This document shows, in pieces, positions 55,193 through 64,000 of a DNA stretch of 64,000 nucleotides. Each line of letters starts with the position of its first letter. Positions within the stretch are counted from its first letter, which is position 1. This DNA is from Xenopus tropicalis (Eukaryota; Chordata; Amphibia; Anura; Pipidae), in NCBI RefSeq assembly GCF_000004195.4, contig NC_030683.2, forward strand, positions 5,775,815-5,839,814. Reading direction: 5' to 3'. The notes below the pieces were generated by a model, which saw only the letters and a list, made by a program, of their open reading frames with translations, was not told the origin of the DNA and searched no databases. Made by a program: the position numbers and the translations under genes.

Positions 55193-55844
55193 CTCAGAGG
55201 CAATTTTGGTTGCATAAAAACCAGCTGTACTGCCAAACAGAGCCTCCTATAGGCTGCCAGGCCTACCAAATAACCAATCACAGCCTTTATTTGGCACCCC
55301 AGGTACATTTTTCCTGCTTCTATTGCTCCCCAACTCTTTTTACATTTGAATCTGGCTCACAGGTAATTAAGGTTCAGGACCCCCACCTTTGTCCTTTTTT
55401 GTACCAGAGCAACTATGGTGGATGGGTTGGTGACCCAAGGATGAATTTAAAAGGCTTAAGCATTCTTCTCTTAATTATTATATTTATTGATTAGGGAGAC
55501 CGTCTGTCCATCTCTAAATATGGTGGGGACCAAGTTATGAGTCCTGGTTGGGCCAATACCATTTGGCTTGGCTATGGCCAACAAGCACTGTGTTGGATGG
55601 AGAACGCTGGGCTTAGGTACATGGGTCTTATGGGGTTGTGGCACCATCTCATATAGTGAGGGGTTTCTACAGTATTGTAGCTTAGATACCCAGATCTGGA
55701 CTGGGATTCAAAATAGGCCCCGGCATTCCCAGTACCCAGAGGCTACGGCAACTTTCAGCAGCCCCCCTGGCATTTGCCAGACCCACAGATTGCCAGGCCT
55801 GTTGGTAACCAAATCTAAATAACTAATAATAATAACAGTAATAA
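55193..55844. other. Non-coding, no feature recognised
   Basis: 55235-55300 has CTATAGGCTGCCAGGCCTAC and ACCAATCACAGCC, phrases seen in frog repeats. No gene supported. Confidence 0.4.
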
Positions 55845-56005
55845 GTATGGGGGTGGGGCTGTGACATGTGTGGGTGGGGCTGTGACAACAGAGGCAGGTA
55901 TTGGCCACATTGATATTCAGGTTTGAAACCCAGACTGAAACCCAGACTGAAACAGCCCAAAAAAAGAATAAACTGCCTGGATCAAAACCAGACCGGTGGC
56001 AACCC
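55845..56005. mobile_element. Fragment related to the GGGTTGCYACCT element
   Basis: TGTGGGTGGGGCTGTGACA twice, then CCTGGATCAAAACCAGACC and GGTGGCAACCC at the right end, as at 6240-6264. The left end is not found. Confidence 0.5.
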
Positions 56006-56025
56006 AATGCCAGTACGGAATCCCA

Positions 56026-56160
56026 TTAAAGGGGACCTGTCACCCTATGAAATAATTCCAAATCCTTTTATATCATGTTAGTAGAGCAAAATAAACCTAG
56101 GTGACATCTAAGGAGTGCTGAATGGAAAGTGAAAGTATTTTGTAATTAAAAATCTGAGCT
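56026..56160 (+). mobile_element. TTAAAGGGGACCTGTCACC T2-like fragment
   Basis: Starts with TTAA at 56026-56029 followed by AGGGGACCTGTCACCC, an end I associate with TTAA-targeting frog MITEs. The other end is not visible within 200 bases. Confidence 0.5.
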
Positions 56161-56329
56161 GCCAATCAAATATTGTGGGGAGCAACACAAGCATGAAAAA
56201 AGGTCTTAGGGGATGACCAGTAAGGGCTGCGATTGACTAATTTGTAGCCCCTATGTTGACTGACAGCCTATAGGAGGGTCTGTATGGGGGTTATGTAATA
56301 AGAGGCACTAAATGTGCCCAGAAGCAGCA

Positions 56330-56415
56330 ACCCATAGCAACCAATGAGCAGAAAGCATTTATTGGTCACCTGTTTAAAAGCAACCATCTTATTGGTTACT
56401 GCTCCTGGGCAAACT
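56330..56415 (+). repeat. Dispersed repeat copy holding the empty site of the 37-bp insertion
   Basis: CAGCAACCCATAGCAACCAAT, AGCATTTATTGGTCACCTG and TTTAAAAGCAACCATCTTATTGG are continuous here. The same repeat at 37000-37110 is split after GTCACCTG by the 37-bp element. Confidence 0.8.
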
Positions 56416-56435
56416 TAGTGCCTAAAAAATTGGGC

Positions 56436-56575
56436 AGATATTGATCGGGCAGGTTAGAAAATTCAGTCGGATCGGGGACCGTATCGGCTCGTTGATGCGG
56501 TCCCCGAACCAACTGCCCCATTGCCGCCAATATAATTCGATCGTTTGGCCCCAGGGCCAAACAATCAAATTATTT
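56436..56575 (+). mobile_element. Fragment of the palindromic TTAA-type MITE
   Basis: CAGTCGGATCGGGGACCG, GGCTCGTTGATGCGGTCCCC and ATAATTCGATCGTTTGGCCC match the cluster at 23.7-24.3 kb. The palindrome arm is slightly decayed (AAACAATCAAATTA). Confidence 0.8.
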
Positions 56576-57480
56576 TTTTTTTCAAAACTTGCCTCCAAGC
56601 CAGAAATGGAGGCACTGGGAGGAGGGTCACTGGGAGCAACATCAAAGGGGTTGGGGTTCACCATAGACTGTAAGCTCTTGCACACAGAGCAGCCCCCTAC
56701 TTTGTTATAGTATAGTATTTTTGCCGCTGCATACTTGTGCCATTCGCCATCGGGGAGCTGCCATTGGCCACTCCCAGTCAGGTGTCACCGAGGTTGAATT
56801 CTTTCGTTTAATAGACCTGCTTTAATATAGGGGCTTTAAAATATGGGAGCATTAAGCTTACAATGTCCCCTATGTCCCAGGAAAGGGAGAGGGTCGAAGG
56901 GCGTGTTTATCAGCCAAAGCCACGGAGCAAAACATCTAATAGAGCTCCCTCGTGCTACCGGCGCGGAATAATGGCCTATTATGTCTGAACGAGCCGCACA
57001 AGTGCCTTGAACTTGCCAGGAGTTCAGGTGTGTTCCTAACCCCTTACCTGCCTGAGGAATGCCTAAGCCAATGCCTAAGCCCCGCCACTTGCACTCACGC
57101 ATCTGCGCCCCCGGGACCTCATAGGGAGAGCGTCTCGATTTCAGCCGAATAACTGGCCCATTCAACAACAATAAGGTTCAAATTGTACTTTTCCCTTAAC
57201 ACAACATTACCCCTCAAAGGCCACGAGATGCGGTCGTTCAGCGGCAGGGGCTGGAGATGGGTTACCCGCTCACAGAGAGCATTATCTGAACATTAATCCC
57301 ATTAAATAGATCATCTTGCAAATGGCTAAATCCAGTTAATTAACTTGTATTGCACGGGAGACCTCGGCCGGGCTGCGCGGGCAGGATCCGGCGCTTATTA
57401 AAGTGCAAAAGGACATTTCATTTTCCTTGTTATATATCTTTAATGAGCTGAGGAGCAGAAAGCTGGGGGGGGGGGCAACT
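56576..57480. other. Repeat-poor island, candidate conserved non-coding element
   Basis: 56665-56700 has an L2-tail-like phrase (GACTGTAAGCTCTTGCACAC). 56930-57440 is unique-looking with GAACATTAATCCCATTAAAT near 57288, CCAGTTAATTAACTTG at 57332, and CpG-bearing GCCGGGCTGCGCGGGC near 57367. One of the best island candidates by appearance. Confidence 0.4.
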
Positions 57481-57789
57481 GTGAATGGAGGGGACGGGGG
57501 GGGATATGTGATGGTGGATAAGGCTGGATGTTGGCATGGAGAATGCTGGAGTATTTAGGAAGCTTTGTGCAATGGTTCATGAACTGAAAATGGGCCCATT
57601 ATTAACCTTATATGTTACATCAGACAGAAGAGCTACGGCACAGGGTTCCTACGGCCATGGCTACCTTCCCCAGAAGAACCAACATCCCATTGGCTACTGA
57701 GGGATATTTGCTGAATAGCCCCCGACCAACGGGAGCAGTGCTGCAGTCATGGGGGACCAACTGGGACTACTGGAGGGGTCTGGTCAGTT
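57481..57789. other. Non-coding, no feature recognised
   Basis: G-run near 57466-57475 just precedes this. No supported gene. Confidence 0.4.
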
Positions 57790-58245
57790 TTAAGGTGGCC
57801 AATTCTAGCTGCCGATATGGGTCCCTTAGACAGATTCAGCAGCTTATCAGCCCATGTATGGGCACTACCGACGGGCCTGCCCGACTGATATCTGGCCTGA
57901 AATCAGGCAGATGTCGATCGGGCAGGTTACAAAAATCTAGTCGGATCGGGGACCATATCGGCTCGTTGATGTGGTCTCCCAACCGAATTTGCCTATACCC
58001 GTCGGCCAAACGATCGAATTAGCCTGGATTCTCCCGATATCGCCCACCCGTAGGGAGAAGATCCGCTTGCTTGGTTCTGAAGGTGTATGGCCACCTTTAG
58101 GCTTAAGGTGGCCACACAGGGGCAGATTTAAGCTGCCGAGTCCTTCAGACTGATTCATTGTAATCCAATCATTTGGCCCTTCTACTTATGTGGCAACTTA
58201 GCCATACAAGCAAATCTTATCGTGTATAGCCAACTTTAGGGGGAC
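57790..58245 (+). mobile_element. Palindromic TTAA-type MITE plus second partial copy
   Basis: TTAAGGTGGCCAATTCTAGC starts the first copy (TTAA at 57790-57793), which ends GTATGGCCACCTTTAG near 58100. A second partial copy follows at once (TTAAGGTGGCCACACAGGGG near 58104) and ends near TATAGCCAACTTTAG. Shared interior phrases: CCGACGGGCCTGCCCGAC and GGCTCGTTGATGTGGTC. Confidence 0.8.
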
Positions 58246-59760
58246 CCTGGACAGCGAAGCATTCTTTTTTTATATATATCAACATCTGATCCAGGATCTG
58301 GAGGGGTTCTGGCTTGGCATCAGGAGCCCTTTGGATATGGAGCAAAGCAGTATCTGGGCCCCTTTGGCACTTACAAAGGGCTGGCTGTGCTGGTCACTGG
58401 GGAGGGCCAACCATTTCAAAGCAGTTATCCCAACACAGTTAATTAGCAGTTCTAGTTATTATGTGGTCTTAAGTTTACAACCAGATCAACCAGGTGTAAG
58501 GGCCATACGCATGGATAGCCTCACTGCACATAAGGGGATTGCATATCCTAAAGGACTTTGAATGGGCAAGTTAGTCCACGGACCCCATCTTTGCGCTGAT
58601 TTAGGGCCCCAATCATATCGTAAAGTTAACACAGGTCTTACAACCCATTGCATCCAATCAGCAGGTAGCATTTACTGCTCACGGGCCAAATGTTAATCCA
58701 TTGATGATGTCGACCAAAGAGGTGAATGAAAATATGTCTTTGAGGGCCACATACGGCTGGAGAGCTCTGATCTAGAACATCAGAACCATCAGCTCTCCAC
58801 CTGTTGTTCCACTTCAACCCTTGGCAGCCGTCGGGGGGGGGGGGCTACAGTATATTTTATTAAACAGATGGAGAGCGAAGCCTGGGAGATACCTGAGTTG
58901 ACAGAAGTCTTAAGGTCAAGATATAATCATTGGGTTTTATCCGTCCACTAGTTGTGTCGGTAAATACACCAAAATGGAGGGGAGGCACAGGGGATTCTAG
59001 GAGATCTCTTGGCTGCATTGTTTGTCCAGCACTAAACGGTTAAGACTGAAGGTCCAAGTTTTCCTGAACTCTTTAACTGCCTAAAATGTTCTCTGTTCAT
59101 TTAACTAAAGATATTTCCTTGGCTGAACGACTCCGATTAATGAAAGAGACAAAGGAACTCTTGTCGAGCTACAATCACTTGGTCTCAGTTCAGTACGCGG
59201 GCACATCTAAATTTAGTCCCCCTCTCTCTCTGCATTTGTACCTGGAAATCAGGGAGGGGGACAATCCCAAATGGCAAAACCTTTGTCTGTTCCTCTGTAG
59301 AACAGAAGGGCACCTGTCGCTGCCATACTGATTGACCCACAGGGAGGGATGCTGGGAATTGCAGTCCAACAACAGCAGTAGGGACCTTTCTTTTCTTTAC
59401 ATTATTCTCAGTTGCCTTTAAAGTGTCCGTTTTGTCATGTCCTCCATTTTTTCACCAGTAGCGCCACCAGATGAGGTCCCCTAGAGCCCATGTGTGGACA
59501 GCTCTCTTTTGGGGCTCATTGCATGTGATTCTTTAGCCGCAAGTCTGTTGCACCGATTGGCGCAATGCGGTGTGGGAACCCCAGAATTACCGCTACATTC
59601 AGGGGTTCCTTGTGTCAGTGGGTGCCCTTGTACACAGTTCCTTGCCTCGGTGCAACTGAATGGAAGGGGTATGTTTGGACACAAGTAGCTTTAATGAATG
59701 GGGCCAGTAGGAATAACAATGGCGTCTATTTCAGCACAACTGCCCTGCATTTGTAAATGA
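58246..59760. other. Non-coding, mostly unrecognised
   Basis: 58640-58675 has a loose match to the dispersed repeat at 37.0 and 56.3 kb. G-run near 58833-58843. GATGCTGGGAATTGCAGTCC at 59347 is a common repeat-end motif. An 81-codon frame at 59086-59331 matches no family I know. Confidence 0.4.
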
Positions 59761-60150
59761 GCCCCATTAAGTAGAAGGAAGATACTGGCGGCAGCAGATC
59801 ATTATGGTACCAATGAGGGGGATTTACGCCCCTGTGTCCAACCCCATGTACATCCATAGCCGCTAATAAAGCCACCAGCATTCCCGAGACGTCGCTTTGG
59901 GAGGGTCTGTACAGCGCCGTTCCCTAGCAGCTGATGGGTCAGCGTTCCGCCAGGCATTCTCCTTGTCCAAACCCTCAATTAAGCCTCTGAATGGGACTAT
60001 CAGTGTCATTTTGGGGAGATAATGGCTGCAGTGATTTTAATGACCTGCCTGAGAATGGCCTCATTACATGCCGCTTCCAGGGACTTTTTCATCCAATTAA
60101 GTTTAATGACCAAAGCTTGGATCTGTCCAACTGGGCGTCTTTCTCCTGAT
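59761..60150. other. Repeat-poor island, candidate conserved non-coding element
   Basis: Includes CCCTCAATTAAGCCTCTGAA near 59971 and CATCCAATTAAGTTTAATGACC near 60090, AT-rich cores without repeat phrases. Composition only. Confidence 0.35.
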
Positions 60151-62809
60151 TATTACGAGCATTCGCTTCCCCATACAGAAGGGTGTCAGGGCCCGGTGTC
60201 TTCTGAGAAAGGAAAAATACGACCTTCACTGTCACTAGCTGAGGCTATACCTAATGATAGGTGCACTTACCCTTTACTCTCCCCTGCACAGCACAGTGTA
60301 TGAGTGCAGATAACTGTGCATATAGAACATTCCTTCCATGTTTATATGTATTTGTGTGTATGCGTGGGAGCTGCCATGTGAGACACAGACCAGTCCTTCC
60401 AGGTCAGCCAATTGGATCACAGTGCAAGTGTATCCGCAATGCAAAGAAAGGGTGCAGTCTGCCATTTTGTTTTACAGTGACTTCACTTTCTTTGAATTGC
60501 TGCAGAGAGACCTGCAGCTGCCCTGATGAATACAGTGCTGCCTGCATTCGGCTGCCCTGTATTCATGCAGGGCATGGGGTACATATCTGTCACCCCTTCC
60601 ATCCCCTAATTTGTGTTATTCAGATGCCCGAATTCGGGAGCAGCGGTGCCTTCTCTGTAGCAGGCAGTAACAAGGTTGGACTGTGCCCAGGGTCAGACTG
60701 GAGTGTGTGAGGCCCGCCACAACCCCCCAGGGGCCCCTGCTGCCCACCTACCCCCTGAACGTGCATATTTTATACTTACCTAGGCACGATCAGGGAAGGG
60801 AGGTCTGGGGTGGAGCACCAAGGCTTCCTGGTGAGGATCGGTTCTTGGTCGGCGGGGCCCACCGTGGCCCCGTGGGTTAGACCTGGGCCCATCAGTGCTT
60901 TCTGCACAAGCTCTAACAGGTACTCTTGGGTCATCATAAATGATCCCTTATGTCCCCGGGCAGAAGTGCAGGCGCACCAAGGGGGTGTAAGAGTCCACCA
61001 CTTAGTACTCAGCTACAGCTTTCACCCTACCTTGTGCGGTGAAATGATGGGTAAAAATAGGGGGACACTTATGTGCCTTCCACTCTGGCACCTCGTGAAT
61101 ACAATGTAGCTGAAAGCAGGCAGCTCTGTATTCATGGGGACGGCCGCAGGTCTAAAAAACATAGCCAGTAGCCAGTAGCAAGGAAGAAGTGTAAAAAATG
61201 TCTCTTTTTTTTCTTTTCCAAAACAAGCCCTCGGCCATGTATGCCTTGTAACGTGCACCATCGGGGGCCAGTCTGCTCTTCCATTTTAGTATTGGAACAA
61301 AGGTGCAACTCATTCAGGGGACTGACACGCAGACCGCTGGTCCCATTGTTCCACCACAATCGTCTGACTTGTGTGACCCGGTCACAGTGTGTGTGGCCAG
61401 CTCTGGTTTGTTTGGGCTTCTGGGTGTTTGCATACATTTGCCTCTCTAAAGAATAAGTGATGTTATCTCTCAGCCTGGCAATGACTCCCCTATATTAGTT
61501 ATTCTCATAAGAAACTTCTCGTTCCCCTCAGTCCGTTCCATGGTGACATTATTGCCCAACTGGCCACTGTCCCTCTGATTACGGAGGCTATTGTTCTACA
61601 GATTGGCCGATTCAGGCAAGAATAAGAGGAGCGTTTCCCAGGGACGAGGTTAAATCCAGTTATTGGATGGTAACAAGTTACCTACACGGACAGTACAGAA
61701 ACTTAATCCAGTCTGGCACACAGGTGGTCTCCCGTCTGTGATCTCTCCCAATAATATTCAGTCAAGTGTCCTCATTGTTACGGGATCAAACATTAGAAGA
61801 CTGGTGGGAAGTGATTAAAACCTGGAGATGACCCCAGGGATGGATGAGACACCTGTTAGAGGTTGTAATGCTAAGAAGGCAGCTCGGATGTTAACCCAAA
61901 CAGGTATCCTCTTAATGTTGCACCCAAGGAAGCTTCTAAGAACGCTCCGGGGGTCAGAGGGGTTCATGGTGGGCTCTCTGGCTCAGCGCAGGTGACTTGG
62001 GTGTCCTTTTGTGCTGGATGTGCAGATGCCGAGGTAAAGAGTGCAAGGAGATAAAAGGGAGTAAACTGAACCTTTATCTATAGTCAATGGATGACACCGA
62101 CTTATCTGCGATCCTCCCACTGCCAATGTCAGGCCAGATTTTATTTCTAGATTGGAAGCTCCAGGGAACGAGGGATCTTCTCTGAAAGCCTTACCAGTGT
62201 GTCTGGCACTCTATCATACATAGCCTCGGACATGATTGTTTCTTTATAAATGCATTATAATAATGGGCTTCTATCTAAAGAAAAGACGTTTTTGTCTGGA
62301 GAAATTGAAACCCGGTAGTTTTCAGAATTTTGAGCTTGAAACCCATCAGAGAAATAAGGAAGACATTGTATTTCTCCTTCTGCTAGAATACTAGGAATAT
62401 CTTAGACACCCTTCTTTCCAAACTCCTAACTAGCACACATTCTGGGCTCCCCATCAATAGTTTTGCCACCCCTAAAAATGACCCTCTATGTGCCAATAAT
62501 AGCTGAAGACTTGGACCCTCCAGACTGGGTTGGAGCTAATTTATCTGTGTATGGGACCTTTCTGCCCGATCAACCGATATATTGTCAAAAATCCGGTCAG
62601 ATATCAATCAGGCAGTTTAGAAAATCACAGGGCATTGGAATATTAATGTGGTTCTCCTGATGGTGGCCATTAGTCAGTGTGAGGGTGACCAGATCAGGCC
62701 GAGATCTCCTCATCTATTATGTATTTTTTTTGTATCCAAAGTACAGATCTTCTTATGTATGGTCAGGCTTTAGGTTAAGAACCCACGGAGTTGAGGTGTT
62801 GGCCTAGAG
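60151..62809. other. Long repeat-poor non-coding stretch
   Basis: About 2.6 kb with few recognisable repeats: a GGTTGGACTGTGCCCAGGG fragment near 60674, an L2-tail-like AGATTGGAAGCTCCAGGGAAC (62151) and a palindromic-MITE fragment (GCCCGATCAACCGATATATTG near 62563, then TCAGATATCAATCAGGCAG). A 149-codon frame at 60261-60710 is not recognised and has no coding-like pattern I can see. Confidence 0.4.
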
Positions 62810-62904
62810 AGATCTCTGCTATCACAAACTGCTCTGAAAAGGCTTTCCATCGGCAACAATAGGAGTCGCTGGTGGAAAGTCCTTTGCATTGCTTCGTTTT
62901 CTCA
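62810..62904. repeat. Probable dispersed repeat fragment
   Basis: GGCTTTCCATCGGCAACAATA and GAGTCGCTGGTGGAAAGTCC recall a frog repeat phrase I have seen in multiple contexts. I cannot name the family. Confidence 0.35.
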
Positions 62905-63010
62905 ATGGCAAGATTTCTCTCATGCTTCTACCGCTCTCTGGAATCATCTGCCCCATCTGACTCTCAAACATACTTTAAATTTTCAGTCTCTTCCTGAGGA
63001 TTTTGGAAGA
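62905..63010 (+). pseudogene. Remnant of a LINE reverse-transcriptase C-terminus
   Basis: One plus-strand frame reads FSHASTALWNHLP followed by LTLKHTLNFQSLPEDFG. The pattern F-S-x-A-x-x-x-L-W-N-x-L-P is typical of the region just after the reverse transcriptase domain in L2/CR1/Jockey-type LINEs. Only about 35 codons are visible, without the catalytic YADD box, so it is a short decayed fragment at best. Confidence 0.35.
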
Positions 63011-64000
63011 CTTCTATCTGACACATCCCAGATAAGCAAAATCACCGCTTCTCCGTGGGTCGTACATCGATCCCCCAGACTGTAAACTTTAGGGCCCTCA
63101 AATCCTGCTCCCATTCTACAGCCTTTACTGGTTAAGTATTCAACTCTTCTTTTTCACTATTGGAAGGCACTGTGTGGCTAACTAGTACTGTAGCTAACTA
63201 GTAGTGTATAATTGAGCAGATGCTCTGAGAACTCCCACATGTCAGCTTTCCGTTAATATGTCCATCAGTCCTTGAGTGCTCTGGAATTCTTGCACTTGTC
63301 TCTGCAATGAATTGTCTAAAAGTAGTTTGAATAGGAATTCCCAATATCCCTTACTACTTTTAGGCTTGCAGGTCTTTACCTTACTGGTTGCCATACTGAT
63401 TGCTACTTTAATACTGGTACAGAATCAGGTTTAGGATAGTCCTGTAGCAAAGAAATAAATATACATACACGGGTATGGGATGTCTTCTCCGGAAACCCAA
63501 TATCCAAATAGCTCTGATGTATTTGATGTCAACAGAGATTCGGATGAATTTGACTGGAGATGGTGAGACTGATAAAGTGGGAACATAGGGGTTAGAGGCC
63601 GGGGCAAAGATACCAGATCCTGTATTTAAAAATTGAGTGATATCTGCAGACACCTGTAACCCTAATGGTGACCATACACGCCAGTCCTATACTGCATCTG
63701 GCCAACTGGCCTATCAGCTGTTCGAGGGGCCCTATAGCCACCTTTGTTTGTGTTAGCACCAATAGTCCAAACGACTAAAGGATACAACCGGATTGGCATA
63801 AGAGATTTTCATACCTGCCTGAACCAAGTGATTCCATGCTACACAGATATAGGTCCAGATCATCTGCCCAGATTTTATCGGTCCCTGCCCAACCATCTTT
63901 ATTGACATTTGGTAGAGCTGTTTTAAAAGGGTACGGCCCAGGTGTGACTTTATTGAGTATGTGAGGCCTTGCTTGCCTCTAGAGCTTACATTCAAGCCAT
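63011..64000. other. Non-coding with MITE end fragments
   Basis: ACACGGGTATGGGATGTCTTC near 63467 followed by TCCGGAAACCC is a decayed end of the CAGGTATGGGA MITE. 63663-63745 (TAATGGTGACCATACACGCC to TATAGCCACCTTTG) resembles the palindromic TTAA family. The rest shows no gene; the window ends without a feature boundary. Confidence 0.5.

Noticed and set aside
60261..60710. 149-codon plus-strand frame rich in cysteine
   Set aside because: Cysteine spacing fits no family I know and codon use shows no coding pattern; in a repeat-poor region, so worth only a database search.

Overview
The window looks like non-coding DNA from a clawed frog (Xenopus). I infer this from the density of dispersed repeats whose phrases I recognise from Xenopus: a MITE with CAGGTATGGGA ends, TTAA-bounded 'TTAAAGGTG' elements of T2/Kolobok type, and a 'CATAGTAACATAGTAAG' repeat. 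I cannot separate X. tropicalis from X. laevis by eye. No intact protein-coding gene, exon chain, tRNA or rRNA is visible. The only recognisable protein-coding relics are a broken Tc1-like transposase (30339-31353, minus strand) and a weak LINE reverse-transcriptase remnant near 62.9 kb. The longest open frames are artefacts of tandem repeats.

Layout: 0-18.6 kb holds two MITE copies carrying a 112-bp tandem array, a 200-bp tandem block, a 77-bp array grown inside an L2-like 3' tail, a 22-bp satellite, a trimer of a T2-like MITE, a 112-bp array of unrelated sequence, and a third MITE array. 19-29.2 kb holds a 1.35-kb ATCT microsatellite, a 100-bp array, a cluster of palindromic TTAA elements, a fourth MITE array and a 131-bp array. 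30.1-31.7 kb is a complete-ended but dead Tc1 element. 32.3-45.4 kb holds a fifth MITE array, hAT-like elements with perfect 8-bp target duplications, a 390-bp tandem block, a 19-bp satellite, a 20-bp satellite that inverts on itself, and a 21-bp minisatellite. 46.3-55.2 kb holds a 94-bp array, a sixth MITE array, a 137-bp hAT element, a G-rich 77-bp array and another hAT-like element. 55-64 kb is poorer in repeats.

Between the repeats lie stretches of 300-1000 bases that match no repeat I know, with CpGs and AT-rich homeodomain-type cores (TTAATTAA, CTAATTA). They read like conserved non-coding islands of a gene desert near a developmental regulator. This is inference; no gene in the window identifies the locus.

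The main theme is minisatellites growing inside transposons. At least three unrelated element types (the CAGGTATGGGA MITE, a TAGTGATG hAT-like MITE and an L2-like tail) carry internal tandem arrays whose unit number, and for the hAT family unit sequence, differ from copy to copy. The hAT-like family can be defined from this window alone: five copies each have a perfect 8-bp target duplication, one is only 37 bp long, and its empty site is present elsewhere in the window. Three arrays also contain dense random indels that look like uncorrected long-read sequence.
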